DNA from: Pelomyxa schiedti
Taxonomy: Eukaryota > Evosea > Pelobiontida > Pelomyxidae
Assembly (NCBI GenBank): GCA_020536535.1
Contig: JAHLWZ010000842.1
Coordinates: 17,718 to 81,717, forward strand
Direction of reading: 5' to 3'
Length of the DNA: 64,000 bases
Every line of letters begins with the position of its first letter. The stretch's first letter is position 1. A model generated the notes under the pieces. The model saw only the letters and a list, made by a program, of their open reading frames with translations, made no database searches and was not told where the DNA came from. Below are positions 11,951 to 23,685 of the stretch, piece by piece. A program made the translations under genes and the position numbers.

Positions 11951-12530
11951 TCAGGGACTTGGCACTTTGCTTGTGGGGATTTCGTTGAGTGCAGCAGCTT
12001 GCTTTCCGAGTGCGTTCTGCTTTACAGCCTCGAGGGAAGTTGCCTGTTGCTCGAGTGCTCGTAGTTTGGAACTGGGAAGATATTTGTGAAACGAAAGAAA
12101 TAAGCAAAAGGTGAATGTAACTTCATCTGGCTCGAGAGTGATTCAAATGTCAGCTCCACAATGGAGTCAAACATATCTAGGGGAAATTGCTTACAAAAAA
12201 ATACCAAGAAAAAAGCTGCAGCTTTTTTGAGGACATCTTGGACGTCAATGTGTAAGGGCACTTGGAAGGGTGAATCACAGTTGGCTGCCTCCGCGTAGAA
12301 CAATGACACACAGCCAATAAGGACCAAAAATACTACCGAAACCTACAGTGGCAATATCCCACTCTCCATCCACTTCACACACTCTCATACACACAACAAT
12401 GGAAAACCCAAATGAAATCAGTTATTTAGAACCAGCAAAGAATTACCCCGTCAGCACAGATGTTCTTTGTTGTCGCTTAGCGGAAGCAGAAAAGAATGCA
12501 TCTGAATAAGACCGGGGAAAAAAACAATAA
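11951..12530 (-). CDS. Small signal-peptide protein with C-terminal coiled coil, unknown
   Basis: A minus-strand exon entering at 12342 (after ccactgtag) reads VSVVFLVLIGCVSLFYAEA, a hydrophobic signal peptide ending in a good AEA-like cleavage site. NCDSPFQVPLHIDV follows. A second exon reads QFPLDMFDSIVELTFESLS. A third, after tatcttcccag, reads LRALEQQATSLEAVKQNAL, an amphipathic coiled coil, ending at TGA (11951-11953). The product would be secreted or lumenal, roughly 110-130 residues. The first exon and ATG are unresolved and lie close to the divergent riboflavin kinase start, so the 5' end is approximate. I do not recognise the family. Confidence 0.5.
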
Positions 12531-12566
12531 AAAGCATTAATTAACGCTGGCTGCCTACGAGCCAAA

Positions 12567-13324
12567 ATGGCCGGTGTAAGTCTTCCCGTGAGAATGGAGG
12601 GACCTGTAATTGTGGGATTCGGCCGAGGAAGTTCGCTACTGGGCTTCCCAACCGGTATTGTTTTTTCCTCTCCAATTGCCTTATTCCTTGTTGCACAACC
12701 TCTAATGTAATATTTAATATTAGCCAATATACCTACCGAGCAATATGACCAATTATTACCTGACTTCAAAGTTGGAGTGTATTATGGATGGGCAACTCTT
12801 AACGGAGTTGTATGTTGTCCTTATTCGATAGTATTAACGAATCATTACATAGAGCATTAATTCTAGTCTCTGCGTCAAATAAACTAATGAGAACAGGAAC
12901 CTGTGTATGAAATGGCAATGAGTATTGGTTACAACCCGCACTTCAAAAATGAGAAGAAAACAATAGTGAGTTTCGTTTGCTCATCCTTCCATTGCCTCCA
13001 CGAGTCTCACTCAATTCCTTCTCTTGGTTACAGGAGGTGCACTTATTACATAAGTTTGAAGACAACTTCTATGGAGCACACTTAAGAATTGTTGTAGTTG
13101 GCTTCATCAGAGAGATGCGCAGCTATCCTTCTTTAGGCACATTGTATTCTGCAATTCTATTAAATTTTTTTGCCCTCTTACTCTTTCCAATCTCTAACAC
13201 TGGGGTTCTCCCTTCTCCAGCCGCTTTGAAAGACGCTATTGCCGAGGACTGTGCCAAAGCAACTGCTTCACTACAATCACAAGACTCAATTTCACTAAGA
13301 AACGACCCATTCCTGTTCGCCTAG
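12567..13324 (+). CDS. RFK: Riboflavin kinase
   Basis: Five exons: 12567-12654, 12724-12806, 12897-12965, 13034-13136, 13221-13324. The product makes FMN from riboflavin and ATP. Family motifs: GFGRGSSLLGFPTGAN (substrate and nucleotide loop, GRG-x-LG-PTAN type), GVYYGWATL, YEMAMSIGYNPHF (VxSIGxNPxF type), EVHLLHKFEDNFYGA (catalytic Glu in EVHL) and FIREMRSYPSLAALKDAI. This is the eukaryotic monofunctional enzyme without an FAD synthetase domain, about 150 residues as expected. The last intron starts with GC rather than GT. A GT alternative four codons later destroys the conserved ALKDAI frame. The gene converges on TM2D2, with 91 bp between their stops. Confidence 0.93.
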
Positions 13325-13415
13325 ATGAATATAAGATAAAACCACATCCACAAAAAAAATTCTTTTTTTTTTTTTTACATTGAATGGGTACAAGACAGAG
13401 GTCAATGCACCGTTT

Positions 13416-14341
13416 TCACCAACAAACCTCCCATTCTTTGCCATCTGTGGTTTGGTTAGTGAGATTAACTTCGGGGTTGTGTACCTTCTGGACCAAACTT
13501 TCCAAGCAAAAGTAAAAACAAATCGGTAATCCACCACACACCTTTGCTATAAGTTATTCATTGCACCTTATCTGAAGGAAGATACCAAGCCCGCCTAGGG
13601 TCAGCATCTATTTCGGTTATAAGTGGGATCAAATGGTAAATAGTTGTGCCTTGAATACACCATAGCCACAGTGCCCAAGATAAAAACGGTCAATACCCAA
13701 AAATCCCAGAAACAGAGATAAAACGATGGCCTGTGGAATAAACATTAACAGACAACAATTATTGGCTACGAAAATACAGGGACATTAAACACCCACAGTT
13801 GGAAACTGCTTATTTGAAAATCTTTTTAATGGTGAATTTCATAGGAAATGTGATGGATAGTGTTACCTCCTACATTCCCAGTTGCCCACAATGAAGATTC
13901 TGGGCCCAACACAGCCGATCCCCTCCAGCACCTGGCATGAGGCATTTGCATAAACGCCCTTTTTCACCAGTCAAATTGTGATGAAGAAGAAAGTGTACTC
14001 CACACCGGACCATATTTCTGGCATCCAAGATATGGCTCTTCGCTCTCCTCGGCGTTGCACATTAAAAACTCGAAAGGCCTTAACTCATAATTAGTCTGTC
14101 ACAGCTTGCTAGCGGCCACTACGCACAGTTTAGTGCACAGCACATTGGGTGTGTTTACGTTGTATGTCTCATTGTCGCACATCAACAATGTGGTGTTGGT
14201 AGCATTGCCCCCAGCCACAAATGCACCAAGATCTGGGCAGTCTCAGTCAAACTCAACGACAACCCGGGGGCACAAGAAGAGAAAAAAAACACATGACGAC
14301 ACCAAGATCGCCAGGACGCCCAACGGACGCACTCCCCCCAT
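13416..14341 (-). CDS. TM2D2: TM2 domain-containing protein, TM2D2-like
   Basis: Minus-strand exons give a cysteine-rich lumenal region (YLGCQKYGPV..., CQVLEGIGCVGPR), one transmembrane helix, the LGFLGIDRFYLGH turn with its DRF motif, and a second helix LTLGGLGVWWITDLFLLLLG. The C-terminus is DGKEWEVCW, matching the DGSNWCTVY-like ending of TM2D2. In animals TM2D proteins act in Notch-related endocytic or lysosomal functions; their role in amoebae is unknown. The proposed start (MGGVRPLGVLAIL..., 14341) gives a signal peptide. However, the same frame meets TGA at 14243-14245 before the next lumenal stretch, so either a very short intron or another first exon is needed. The intron 13608-13659 has GC-AG ends. 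Confidence 0.8.
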
Positions 14342-14430
14342 CAACTTGTTTTTTTTTTCTGTTTGTTTTCGGTGTCAAATCAACCAGTGGATGATGGCCG
14401 CGGGGTTTTTAATTTACACTTGCCAAGTCC

Positions 14431-16677
14431 TCACCAGAATTTAGGCACCAAAATAGCAGGGTCAAACACTGGAGGCACTCTGACAGGCATGCCAACTTGT
14501 TGTTCAAAGTGGTCAAAGGACTGATACAGGTACCCAGCACTGCGAATTGTAAACTCAGCTGACCACTTCTGCTGCGTGATTCTGGTCACTTTGGCGGCCT
14601 CTTCTGAGCGGGGAAAGCGGTGCTGCAGGAGTGCCAGGGGGCTGACATAGACCTTGAGCAGGGTGTATCGTTTGATGTCAAACTCGATCAGGTCATTCAG
14701 CGAAGTAAAGGTACAGTGGGCCTCTTCTATAAGATAAAGAATGGTGGAGACGTGGAAGAACTGCACCATGAACGGAAACGGTAGAACCAACTCGCGGGTC
14801 GTATTGAGGGAAGGATGTTTCTTCAAGAACGATTGTACACCCGAGGGAGGGTCATGGTGCTCTGCAAGATATAAGTATTTGAGAACTTCTGATGAGGGTA
14901 ATGTTTCAAAGTCTGTATGGCTTTCAATCCACTGAACTGTTTTTTTGTTAGGACAAAATCCATTGGGAGGAACTTTACATAAAACGGAAGAAGACAGAGA
15001 CATCCGTAACAATTTGCGTCTACCGGCGTGTTGCATATAAATAAAGAAGTCTGGAACTTTGAGGCATAGAATATCGAGAACCTCCAGGGCGCTGTTGGTT
15101 GTACGAAATCCTGTCGCATCAAGAATGGCTTTAAAATCATCCTCTGTCATGCCTCTAACAGACGGCACAAAAAAATGTTCCACAATGTGCTGCAAAGGAG
15201 TTTTAGTGGTTGTGAGGGACATTACAATGTGTATTAATTCATTCCCTCGTGTCCAAATAGCCCTTGTTTAGAGATCAGTGGCAAGAAAAACTAGGGTTGT
15301 TACTTTGGATTCTCAAGTATCATGTGAAGCTCTTTCATTTCATAGAGTGAAAAAAGTTGCCGCAATACGGGGGTTATGTCCTGTGATATCCAGTCTTTTT
15401 CTTTAAGTTGATTGAACGGTAGGATTCTTGCGTCGTCGGACACGGAACGGCACAATATTGTCAAGAAATCTGGGATCTTTTCTGGGTGTGCAACAAAGAA
15501 GGAGCGAGAAACTATGGGCGACTGAACAGCGAAAAGTGTTGCTGTTTGCTGGAGTTCACCACTAAACCGGGTAGGGTCTGGTGGGCATTGGTCCGGAAGA
15601 AGTTGGAGTAAAGCTTCAGATGACAGCGCCGCCGCCTTTGGCAGAATGGAACTGCCTGCTGTGCTAATTAATTTCTGACACTCGCTTACCACTTGACGCC
15701 AAATCTGGTTTTGTCATCAAAAGTAGTGGGGAAGATAAATCACCTCAAAGGCTGTATTTCTGGTTATCATCTCGGAGAGCAATAGCTCGACACTTTGGCG
15801 CGACACAACCTTCAATAGGAGACTTGCAGGGAGTCCGACTTCTGTAGGAATATGGGACATTGGCATTGAAAGGAGTAGTCGGAGAGGTTCTGGTGAAGAA
15901 CACATCGCAGCACCAGCTATGCCTTGCTCGATGCACTTGGAGGATATTTTGCCTCTAGAAATGAATGCTTTGAGCTGCTCGAGATAGCCCTATGAAGCTA
16001 GGTCACACATGGACCCACGTAAGCGAACTGTACTTGGGCTGCAGAGCTCTCAAAACATCGCGGGGATATTTCCACTGGATAGGAATCTAACAACCAATCT
16101 TGTAGATGTCGGTCACCCCTATCAGTTGCTTGGAAAAACAGCTCTGCAACCTCCGCATAAGATTGAGTTACAGTGTCACCATAAGCACAGCACTCATACC
16201 ATTTTTGATGAAAGGTTGTAGTGTGCATTTAGTGTCCTTTTCATGCACCTGGGCGTTTCCCACATTTTCTATCACCAAATTCAGGAATATCGACAGAGAA
16301 AAGCAAAGCGAAGCAAAACGGAAAACAAATAAGGGAAAAGTGAGAAAACCAGGAGAAGAAAAAAGGGTTTCCGTGCTCCCTACCTGAACATCGATGTTAT
16401 GTGACCACACGACAGAAGTGCCCTTGGCCAAAACCTTCGCCGCCAACCTCGCGTTTTTTAGGCTGCACAGACACAAGCAAGTGTAGGGTTGTTTCCCGTC
16501 GGTAGTCCAGCCCTCATGGTGATCTCTGAATAAATGGCGGTTGTTGCAGTTTATCCCGGTAGGAGGCCACGTCAACGCCTCCCCAACGATCTGGAGCTCC
16601 TCCAAGATCCGCTCCAGGCCCGTTTCTGTTTGACTTGAGTTGCCTGCCGTTTTTTTTTTTCCCGTTTGGTTTCTCAC
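14431..16677 (-). CDS. Unrecognised protein of about 650-700 residues
   Basis: Exons read from ATG 16677 (MRNQTGKKK) through 16228-15998, 15905-15720 and 15692-15300 to a long last exon that ends with PKFW and TGA at 14431. The last join is clean: AA|gtaaca...acaag|G links ENPK to AIWTRGNELIHIVMS. This shows the large C-terminal ORF is not a separate gene. The sequence is soluble, helix-rich and leucine-rich, for example YLYLAEHHDPPSGVQSFL, with no signal peptide, transmembrane helix or motif that I know. Length and helix spacing would fit an alpha-solenoid scaffold. Integrator, Mediator or NELF subunits crossed my mind, but I found no specific match. Confidence 0.62.
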
Positions 16678-16783
16678 TGTGTAGTGTTTTATTGGATTTT
16701 ACGAGATTTTGACAAGGAAGCGAGATATGAGTCTTGGCACTGTGCGTTTCTCAACTAATCTTGTGCGTGTTGGTGTATCTCAT

Positions 16784-17223
16784 TTAGCTCTTGTTGGGTT
16801 GCTGAATGGTGTGGCTTTTACTCTTTGGAGGCTTGCTTCTTGTTGGGTCCTTTCTGGGCTTTTCTACAACAGGTTTGACCTTTGTCGTTTTCACGGCCGT
16901 GTCGACGGCAACGTCCTCCACAACGTCGATAGCATCGTGAACACCTGCAGGTGGTTTGGTCCAAGGGACGGGGGAAAAAAAAAACGCAACAACCTAAAAA
17001 TTGCACATACACGAAACGCACAAGTACAAAAAAGCAGTAAACGGAAATTCAAAAAGAAACAAGAAAAGAGAAAGAAAAAAAAATAGGGGTGACTAGTACC
17101 AGAGGCCACGATGCCCTTTGGTGTTTCCGTTGCGGGGTGCGTGTGTGTCGGCTGCGCGTGCCTCACTCCTCCGACCTTGGCGGCGGGCGAGTGCCCAGGA
17201 ACCGTCGTCTCTTCATCCGTCAT
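16784..17223 (-). CDS. Small basic, probably disordered protein
   Basis: Two exons. The first, from ATG 17223, reads MTDEETTVPGHSPAAKVGG and continues His/Pro/Thr-rich. It is spliced from about 17098 to 16952 across an intron with a long pyrimidine tract (minus strand). The second reads VHDAIDVVEDVAVDTAVK and then Lys/Pro-rich KTTKVKPVVEKPRKDP to TAA at 16784-16786. The product is about 90 residues with an acidic helix then a basic tail. No family is recognised. It is tail-to-head with the upstream unknown gene (107 bp apart) and divergent from the VIT-vWA gene. Confidence 0.45.
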
Positions 17224-17440
17224 TCTTATCTTTTTTTTTTTTTTTTGTTCTTTTTTCGTGTTTTCTTCTTGTTTCGAAATTCGTCGGGCCAGTCTGGGCT
17301 GATGGGATCGTTCGATCCAGTGAGGGAGTGCATTCACCACGTTATGACTTGTGAAACTTGGCACGTGAATGAACTCCCCCACTCTGTTCCAAACATCAAG
17401 AGTGGATAAGAAGAAACTTCGGTTACCGTTTGGCAGTTTG

Positions 17441-20400
17441 ATGGGTGGTTCGCAGTCGCAGGAGGGTGCTGCACCCGTGCCCCCTCCGCCGCCCCCTCCC
17501 CCTCCAAACCAACTCCAAACCCCCGAGCCCCGTGCCCGCGACGTCCCCACGCCGCCCCCGCCGCCGCCTCCGCCTCCGCCTCCCCCGCCCCCTCTGTGCG
17601 GGGACCCCCCGTTCTGGTCGTACCCAGCGCCATACGCAGACCCCTACCCATGCACATACACCCCCGGGCCCCCGCCTCCGCCGGCTCCTCCTCCTCCTCC
17701 TCCTCCGCCGGCTCCTCCTCCTCCTCCTCCTCCTCCTCCTCCTCCTCCGCCGCCGCCGCCGCCGCCGCCGCCTATCCCTGGGCGGACATGGGGGGCGCGG
17801 GGCGGCCATGGGTACAAGTACCGCCTTGGGCTGCGCGACATACTCTGTTCTTGTGAAATAAGGGCTCATGTTCATGACCTGTGTGCAAATGTATGCATTG
17901 ATTGATTGATTGATTGATTGGTTGGTTGATTGGTTGCTGTTGGCTGGTGATGAGTCTGGTGTATGTTAGTAGGAATAGCTTCAAACACATGAAAAGGTCC
18001 AGTTTGTTCAGACTTATATGAACGATACAGAAACTCCACTGGAAGCCATGTGTGCATTCAAATCTTTTTTCCTCTGTTGCCAAAAATCAATACGATTTAG
18101 TTACGAGTTCCCTCTCTCTACCGATTCCACCATTACTGAATTTATAGCTGATGTCAATGGGAAGAAAATTGTTGGGAAGGTACTCCAAATCTCTGAAAAA
18201 GCTCTTGTCCCAAGCTAATTATGTGCAACAGCTACAAGAAAAGCAGAAAGCAATAAATAAATATGATGATGCCCTGGTAGAAATTCCTTTTTCTACTACG
18301 TTCTTAAAGACACTAGGCATCAGGACACGAGGCCATGCTTGGGGAGGTTAATGGTGCTACAAAAAAGGTCTTCAAGATTTCTGTTGGTAAATTGTTCCCA
18401 GATTTCCTTTCCCTCCCACAACTTCTCAGGAAACCTTGGACCCAAGGAAACTGCAAAGAGTAGTTCCAAAGTATTTCTCTTACACCTCCCTTATTTAATT
18501 AGTATCAATCACAATGGCCACTGAACTGCCAACTTCCAAAGAAGAGACTTTACTTGTGCTCCCAGCATCAATGTTTCCGGCTAGGAGTGTTGAGTTAGTG
18601 ATCGATGCCACAATTACACTCAGCCAGGAGATAAAATCTGTATTGTGCCGCACCTTCTCTGGTGTTAAGGAAAGCATGTTCTTGGTTTACCCATTCTAAG
18701 TCTTTTTAGGTTTCCGATACTGATTCCCCATATGTGAAGCTTATGCACTTCCAAACTGTTACTGGTTTCTTATTTGAAATATGTTTACCAACTGACCACA
18801 AGAGCAGGACTACAAGGAAGAGATTTCGAAGTTGTGATTACACCAACCCATCCTTATGTTCCCTCGGCTATCTTAGAGATCTCCCCAGATAAAAAAACTC
18901 GTGCTGTAATGTTGTCATTTTTCCCGGAATGGTCAAACATTGATCCTGACCTGTATGACCCTGCTGGAGAAATTATATTCCTTATCGATAGGTTTGCTGT
19001 CGTCATATTTAAGATTTAATGTTAGATTAGGTCTGGGTCAATGGGTGGTTCTCCAATAAGAAGAGTAGGAGAAACAATGGAGTTATTTTTACGCAGTCTG
19101 CCTCAGAACTGCAAATTCAACGGTTTAAGTTCCCAGTGAAGAAGAGGGATTAAACTTCTATTAGTGGTTGGTTTTGGATCTTATTACGAGAAGCTATTTC
19201 CTACGAGTCAGTTGTACTCCTCCAGCAGTCTAGAAATTGCTGTGCGTCATGTGCGATCTCTCACTGCTGACCTTGGAGGGACTGGTTGGGTCTCAAATTT
19301 TTAGAAAGCTATGCTAAGTAAGTCACCATGCAGATTTGTATAAACCATTGGAAAACATCCTTTCTGAGCAATGTGATGACAATTACCCAAGGCAAGTATT
19401 CATTCTCACAGACGGTGCTGTTGACGAGAAAGGACCTACCATTACCATCGCTCAAAAGAAATGCAAAAGAGTCAGAGGTCTGCATGATTCAACCCTATCA
19501 TTTGCAAATTCGCCCTTTAGTATTTACATTTGGGATTGGATCATCAGTAGACCAAGATCTCGTATGTAGGCTTGCACAAGCAGGCAAAGGCAGTGCTGTT
19601 TTTATTGAATCCCCATCTGATATTAAAGCGAATGTACAAATCTTTCCTTAATTGTTAAAGAAATGACAATTTATTTCAGGTTATGAAGCAACTTCAGGTA
19701 AGGACCTTATTGCCAAGCCTACTGATATTCTAATCTGGTACAAGAAAGCCTTAGAGCCAATGATGAGAAAACTGAATGTTGTTTGGCCAAATGGCTTCAA
19801 GCCCCTACAGGCTCCTCAAAGTTTGAGGCCAATTTTTAGTAAGGAACGGTTGATTGTGTATGCACTGCTTGAGTCTCTTCCTCAAGAGACTGGTGATGGA
19901 AAAACAAAACTGCCTAATTCTGCTATGGAAGTTGTACTAGAAGGGATAGGGCCAGATGGGAATTATCTGCAATTCCCTGTGACGTGGACACCAAGTTCCT
20001 TTCCTGTACCGCTCTAAGTTTATAATTCCTTTGCACAGATCAAGAAACTGTTGGGACTCTTGTGCATTCTCTGGCCGCAAAGAAATTAATCCAGTAACTG
20101 ATTCATCTTCGAAAACTCAATGATAACATCTATTCAGTGAGTTGGAGGAGTCACCGACTCCCGAATCACGCAGTAAAATCCTTGAGCTCTCTTTGAAATG
20201 GAACGTTGCCAGTAGTATGACAGCCTTTGTTGCAGTTAGCGATCGGTACTTATTCGTCTATTTTCGTCCACTCAACATTCCAAGATCTGAACCAGTGGAG
20301 GGTACCATGCAGACCGTCTCGGTTCCTCATGGACCTCAAACAGACCCAGCAACAAGTGTAAGTTCTACCATATGCTATTTCTTTTTAATGCAGTATTTCC

Positions 20401-21430
20401 CCAGCAACTTCTCGCAACAATCACCCACGGGATGTCTCTGAGGTCTACGCCGTCGCCAGCCACAACTGCCTCGCCATCGTCCTCACCTACCCAAACCCAG
20501 ATATTAGGTAGCCTTTCACGCAGGCTTACTTTGCAAACTTCAGACGACGAAGACGACTCTGACGAGCCCTGGAGCGACGGCGACTCTGCCCCGCCGGCGA
20601 GACCTGCGGCTCCGGCCTCCCTGCCGCCACCACCTCCGCCACCACCAGCCGCATCCTTATCTCGCCCTTCGACCAGACACGACCCCCATGGTGGTTCTTC
20701 AGCCCCACCGCCGCCGCCGCCCCCGCCACCCGGATGCAGGGGCTATGGTGGCTCTCCCCCGCCGCCGCCGCCGCCGCCGCCTCCACCACCACCTGGTCCT
20801 CCGCCTCCGCCCACGTCCCGGCGTCCGTCGAAGCCTGGCCAGGCTGATGGTGGCTCTGGCTCGCGCCCGCCACCGCCGCCACCTCCTTTACATCACCCCT
20901 CGGCTCCTCGTCACCCACCGCCACCACCAGGGGGTGCTGAGGGTGCCTCGGGCTCGCCTATGCCTCCGCCTCCCCCTCCGCCGCCGCCACCGCCGCCGCC
21001 TGGTTTATCATTCGCTCCTCCTCCACCGCCTCCGGCCGCTTCTTCGTACTCGCCGCCGCCGCCGCCACCGACTTCCGGGGGCCGTTCGCAACCGAGTGCA
21101 TCGGGAATAGATGGAATCATCTGCCTACAGGAAATCGACGGGAGCTGGCTCAAAGCCAGTGCGATTTCGATTCTGGGGGCCGGGCCCTGCTCTTCCCTAC
21201 CCAGCGAACTACAACAGGCACTGACTCCACAGGAAAGCGAGCTTATTGCGACCATCTGGTGCACGGCTCTCGTGGTTTCCTGGGTGACCAGGACTTACTC
21301 TAGTGACCAAGTCACGTGGCAGCTAATTGTACAAAAGGCCCGGAAGTTCATAGCCATCACAAAACAACGATTACACGCACCAGCACAATTCGACATCTAC
21401 CAAGCAGCACACAGTGCATTATTCACATAG
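17441..21430 (+). CDS. VIT and von Willebrand A domain protein with two polyproline regions
   Basis: The start at ATG 17441 gives MGGSQSQEG, a possible N-myristoylation site, then about 110 residues of near-pure proline to 17780. The VIT domain follows (about 18005-18700: TETPLEAM, YEFPLSTDSTITEFIADVNG, then the conserved EKQKAINKYDDAL helix). The vWA domain runs at about 18840-19640: IIFLIDR|SGSM spans an intron and forms a DRSGS metal-ion (MIDAS) motif, with FILTDGAVD and FGIGSSVDQDLVCRLA. From 20450 there is an acidic patch (DDEDDSDEP) and a second polyproline/glycine region. The globular tail (IICLQEIDGSW..., WCTALVVSWV, 21100-21400) resembles the C-terminal repeat of amoebozoan VIT/vWA and PARP4-like proteins. 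The proline runs suggest profilin, SH3 or WW partners. An intron holds a (TTGA)n repeat. Confidence 0.82.
17896..17935. repeat. (ATTG)n tetranucleotide repeat in intron
   Basis: Five perfect ATTG units degrade into GGTTG/ATTG variants. It lies in an intron of the VIT-vWA gene between the N-terminal proline exon and the first VIT exon. Confidence 0.85.
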
Positions 21431-21764
21431 CCTCTTTGCCAATGACAAACAACACAACCCTTTGTACTTCATGTGCAAACAAAGGAGAAAACGACTTTTC
21501 GTGTAACAACTTTCTTCGATGGAGGAAAGACTTCATTCCCATACAAGGAACCCGAGGAAATCGCCAGGTCCGCCTAAGGCAAACTACAAGCCGAAAAAGC
21601 CTGAACAATGGAAAAAGCAGACAGACTTTTCTAGTTGAATTTCTTGATCCCTCCCAGGAGAGAGTCTTCTTGAACTGTTTCTTCCAAAGCTTAAAAGCCC
21701 GAAAGAAACACAAAAAAAATAAACAAACAAACACCCACTCCTCAGAAGGGATTAATACACCACA
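21431..21764. other. Intergenic, A-rich on the plus strand
   Basis: There are ORFs of about 100-150 codons on both strands, but they look like composition effects (polylysine/asparagine in one, phenylalanine in the other) and show no motifs. I see no gene. Confidence 0.5.
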
Positions 21765-23391
21765 ATGAGTATCTTCTCATCTACGTCGTTTTACAACTCG
21801 TCGTCCTCGTACGTCGTACCTCCGCCCGAATCTTCCGACGATGGAATCCCTACGTGGGTATATGCCGTCATTCCATTTATCTCGTTCTTTGGCGAGTTAG
21901 TAGGTAGACCACAACCCGACACAAGATAGAAAAGCCCCGTGTTGGAGTTTTATAAAATTTTAACACAAATTAGATAGCTCCATTGGAATGGGGTATGGTA
22001 CTACTCTGGTGCCAGTCCTGATGACTCCTGCTTTTCACCTTGAAAGAAAGACTATTGTCCAGTCTGTGCTAGTGTCAGAACTGTGTACTGGACTTCTGGC
22101 AACTATTTTCCACCTCCTGTTCAGAAACGTAAATTTCGGTGTGCTTGCTGGGTACTTGGTTATTGGTTTCCTAACACTCAACTTCAGGGTGCAACCCAAA
22201 TAAAATTCTGCCCAACAAGCTTGTAAAGTGCTTGAAGCTGGATAAAAACTACACCGACGAAGTTAAAAAGGAAATTGAGAAGGAGGGTCTTGGAGAAGAA
22301 GCAGTATTTACCCTTTTGCCCACTCTTCTTATTCTTATTTCTGAATCCTATTCAGCTAGAGGCACTTGTTGACGAATATATAGAAGATGACCAACACAAG
22401 TCCTCTCCTCCTGTGTCCCCAGTTTCTTCGCCGGAGATTGACCCCGCCTTATCTCCAGACATAACAGTGAGTGTCAACAAAGTCGAAGAATTTGATGTCG
22501 AAGGTCCCACTGAAGACCCTCTTGCATGGTATTGGAAAGCATACCTCACGATGAAAAGATTATGGACAAGAGATTCACAGGTCAGTTCACTGCCTCATCT
22601 GGAAAGGAAATTCCTCACTTACATGATCAGGTGGTTACACTTTTGGTTCTCTTTGGAGTGGTGGGAACTATAATAAGCACTATCATCAATGCCAAGTATG
22701 GTTGGTCAAAGAAACAGAAGTACGCCATCAAGATGTACGTGGCAGTCATGGTCCTTTGCATGGGACTCTGCATTCTGGTTTTTACCACTTTCAAATTTCT
22801 TGTAAGTACCAGCCGTATTCGGGATATTCCAACTAATTAGGATTAGACAAAATATGCTTGGTGGAAAATAGCTATCCTGGGTCTCGTTACAGGGTTTAAT
22901 AAAGGTATCAGCGGAGGTGGCTACGGTCCAATAGCAGTATCAGGCCAAATGGTAGACAAGTGAGACTAGTGTATCTTTCTGCTGATACAAAAATAGATAT
23001 GCGGAAGACCCCAAAAAAATGCTATTGCTTCTACTTCAACCGCAGAAGCTATTATCAGTCTTTCTGGAATCATTTGCTCTCTTTCATCAAATGCAATCCA
23101 GGGAAAGAGTAAGTGTCTCTTTTTCACACTGAATCTGATTAGTCTCCAGATAGCAAGGAGCAGTACTCACTTGTACCATACCTGATAATCGGCTCGTGTA
23201 CTTCTACGCCCTTTGCCGCTTATTTCACACGCATAGTGAAAACAAAAGCCCTAAGATACATTGTTGGGATTGCAACTACTTTGCTTGGGGTATCTTGTTG
23301 TAGAGGGGAGAAATTTTTGACTTGCTCACAGGTTTACTCCATTATAGCCGCAGTACTATCGTACAAGGGCATATGGTCTGGTGCTGAGTAA
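21765..23391 (+). CDS. TauE/SafE-like multi-pass permease
   Basis: ATG 21765 opens a Ser/Tyr-rich leader (MSIFSSTSFYNSSSS), then hydrophobic helices. SSIGMGYGTTLVPVLM is the first TauE/SafE half-repeat (GxGxG with nearby Pro), followed by TIVQSVLVSELCTG. A cytosolic, acidic/proline-rich loop comes next (about 22250-22560: HKSSPPVSPVSSPEIDP). The second half begins with IIAILGLVTGF-like sequence and GFNKGISGGGYGPIAVSGQM, the mirrored GGG motif. Further helices end in the KGIWSGAE stop at 23389-23391. TauE/SafE permeases export sulfite, sulfoacetate or other small organic acids in bacteria, and eukaryotic members are poorly characterised. About eight introns are short. The substrate is unknown. 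Confidence 0.85.
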
Positions 23392-23685
23392 ACTCTCTTT
23401 CTGATTTCTATCAAACAGTAGCTACTATTATTACATCAAATAATCTTGTTTTCCTGTTCTGAATAAGCAAGCAGGAAGAACAGAAAAAAAATGAAATATT
23501 ATTTCGAATTCTGTTGTTCTTTATACTGGGTTTTCGTATTTCTTAGGTCACTTCTGCTCTGATTTCCAGAGGGTGCCAACTGTATAACTCCAATCGAGAA
23601 GGATAGTAGTGTTTTGATGCCTGCAAGAAAGTAAAGAGTGTAAGAGGGCAGAACGGCTCAAATTGGCAACCGTAGAAACCTGGAA
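23392..23685. other. Intergenic between convergent genes
   Basis: AT-rich, with several AATAA-like elements near 23430-23470 that could serve 3' processing of the permease and macrodomain genes. No coding signal. Confidence 0.5.

Noticed and set aside
14106..14444. Plus-strand ORF of 112 codons.
   Set aside because: It lies antisense to the TM2D2 5' exons and has no recognisable feature.
14431..15222. The 263-codon minus-strand ORF as a gene of its own.
   Set aside because: A phase-correct splice (AA|gtaaca...acaag|G) joins it to the upstream exon, so it is the last exon of a longer gene.
17423..17875. Arg-rich and Gly-rich ORFs opposite or beside the polyproline region.
   Set aside because: They are other frames of the CCN repeats. 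The proline frame continues into VIT and vWA exons.
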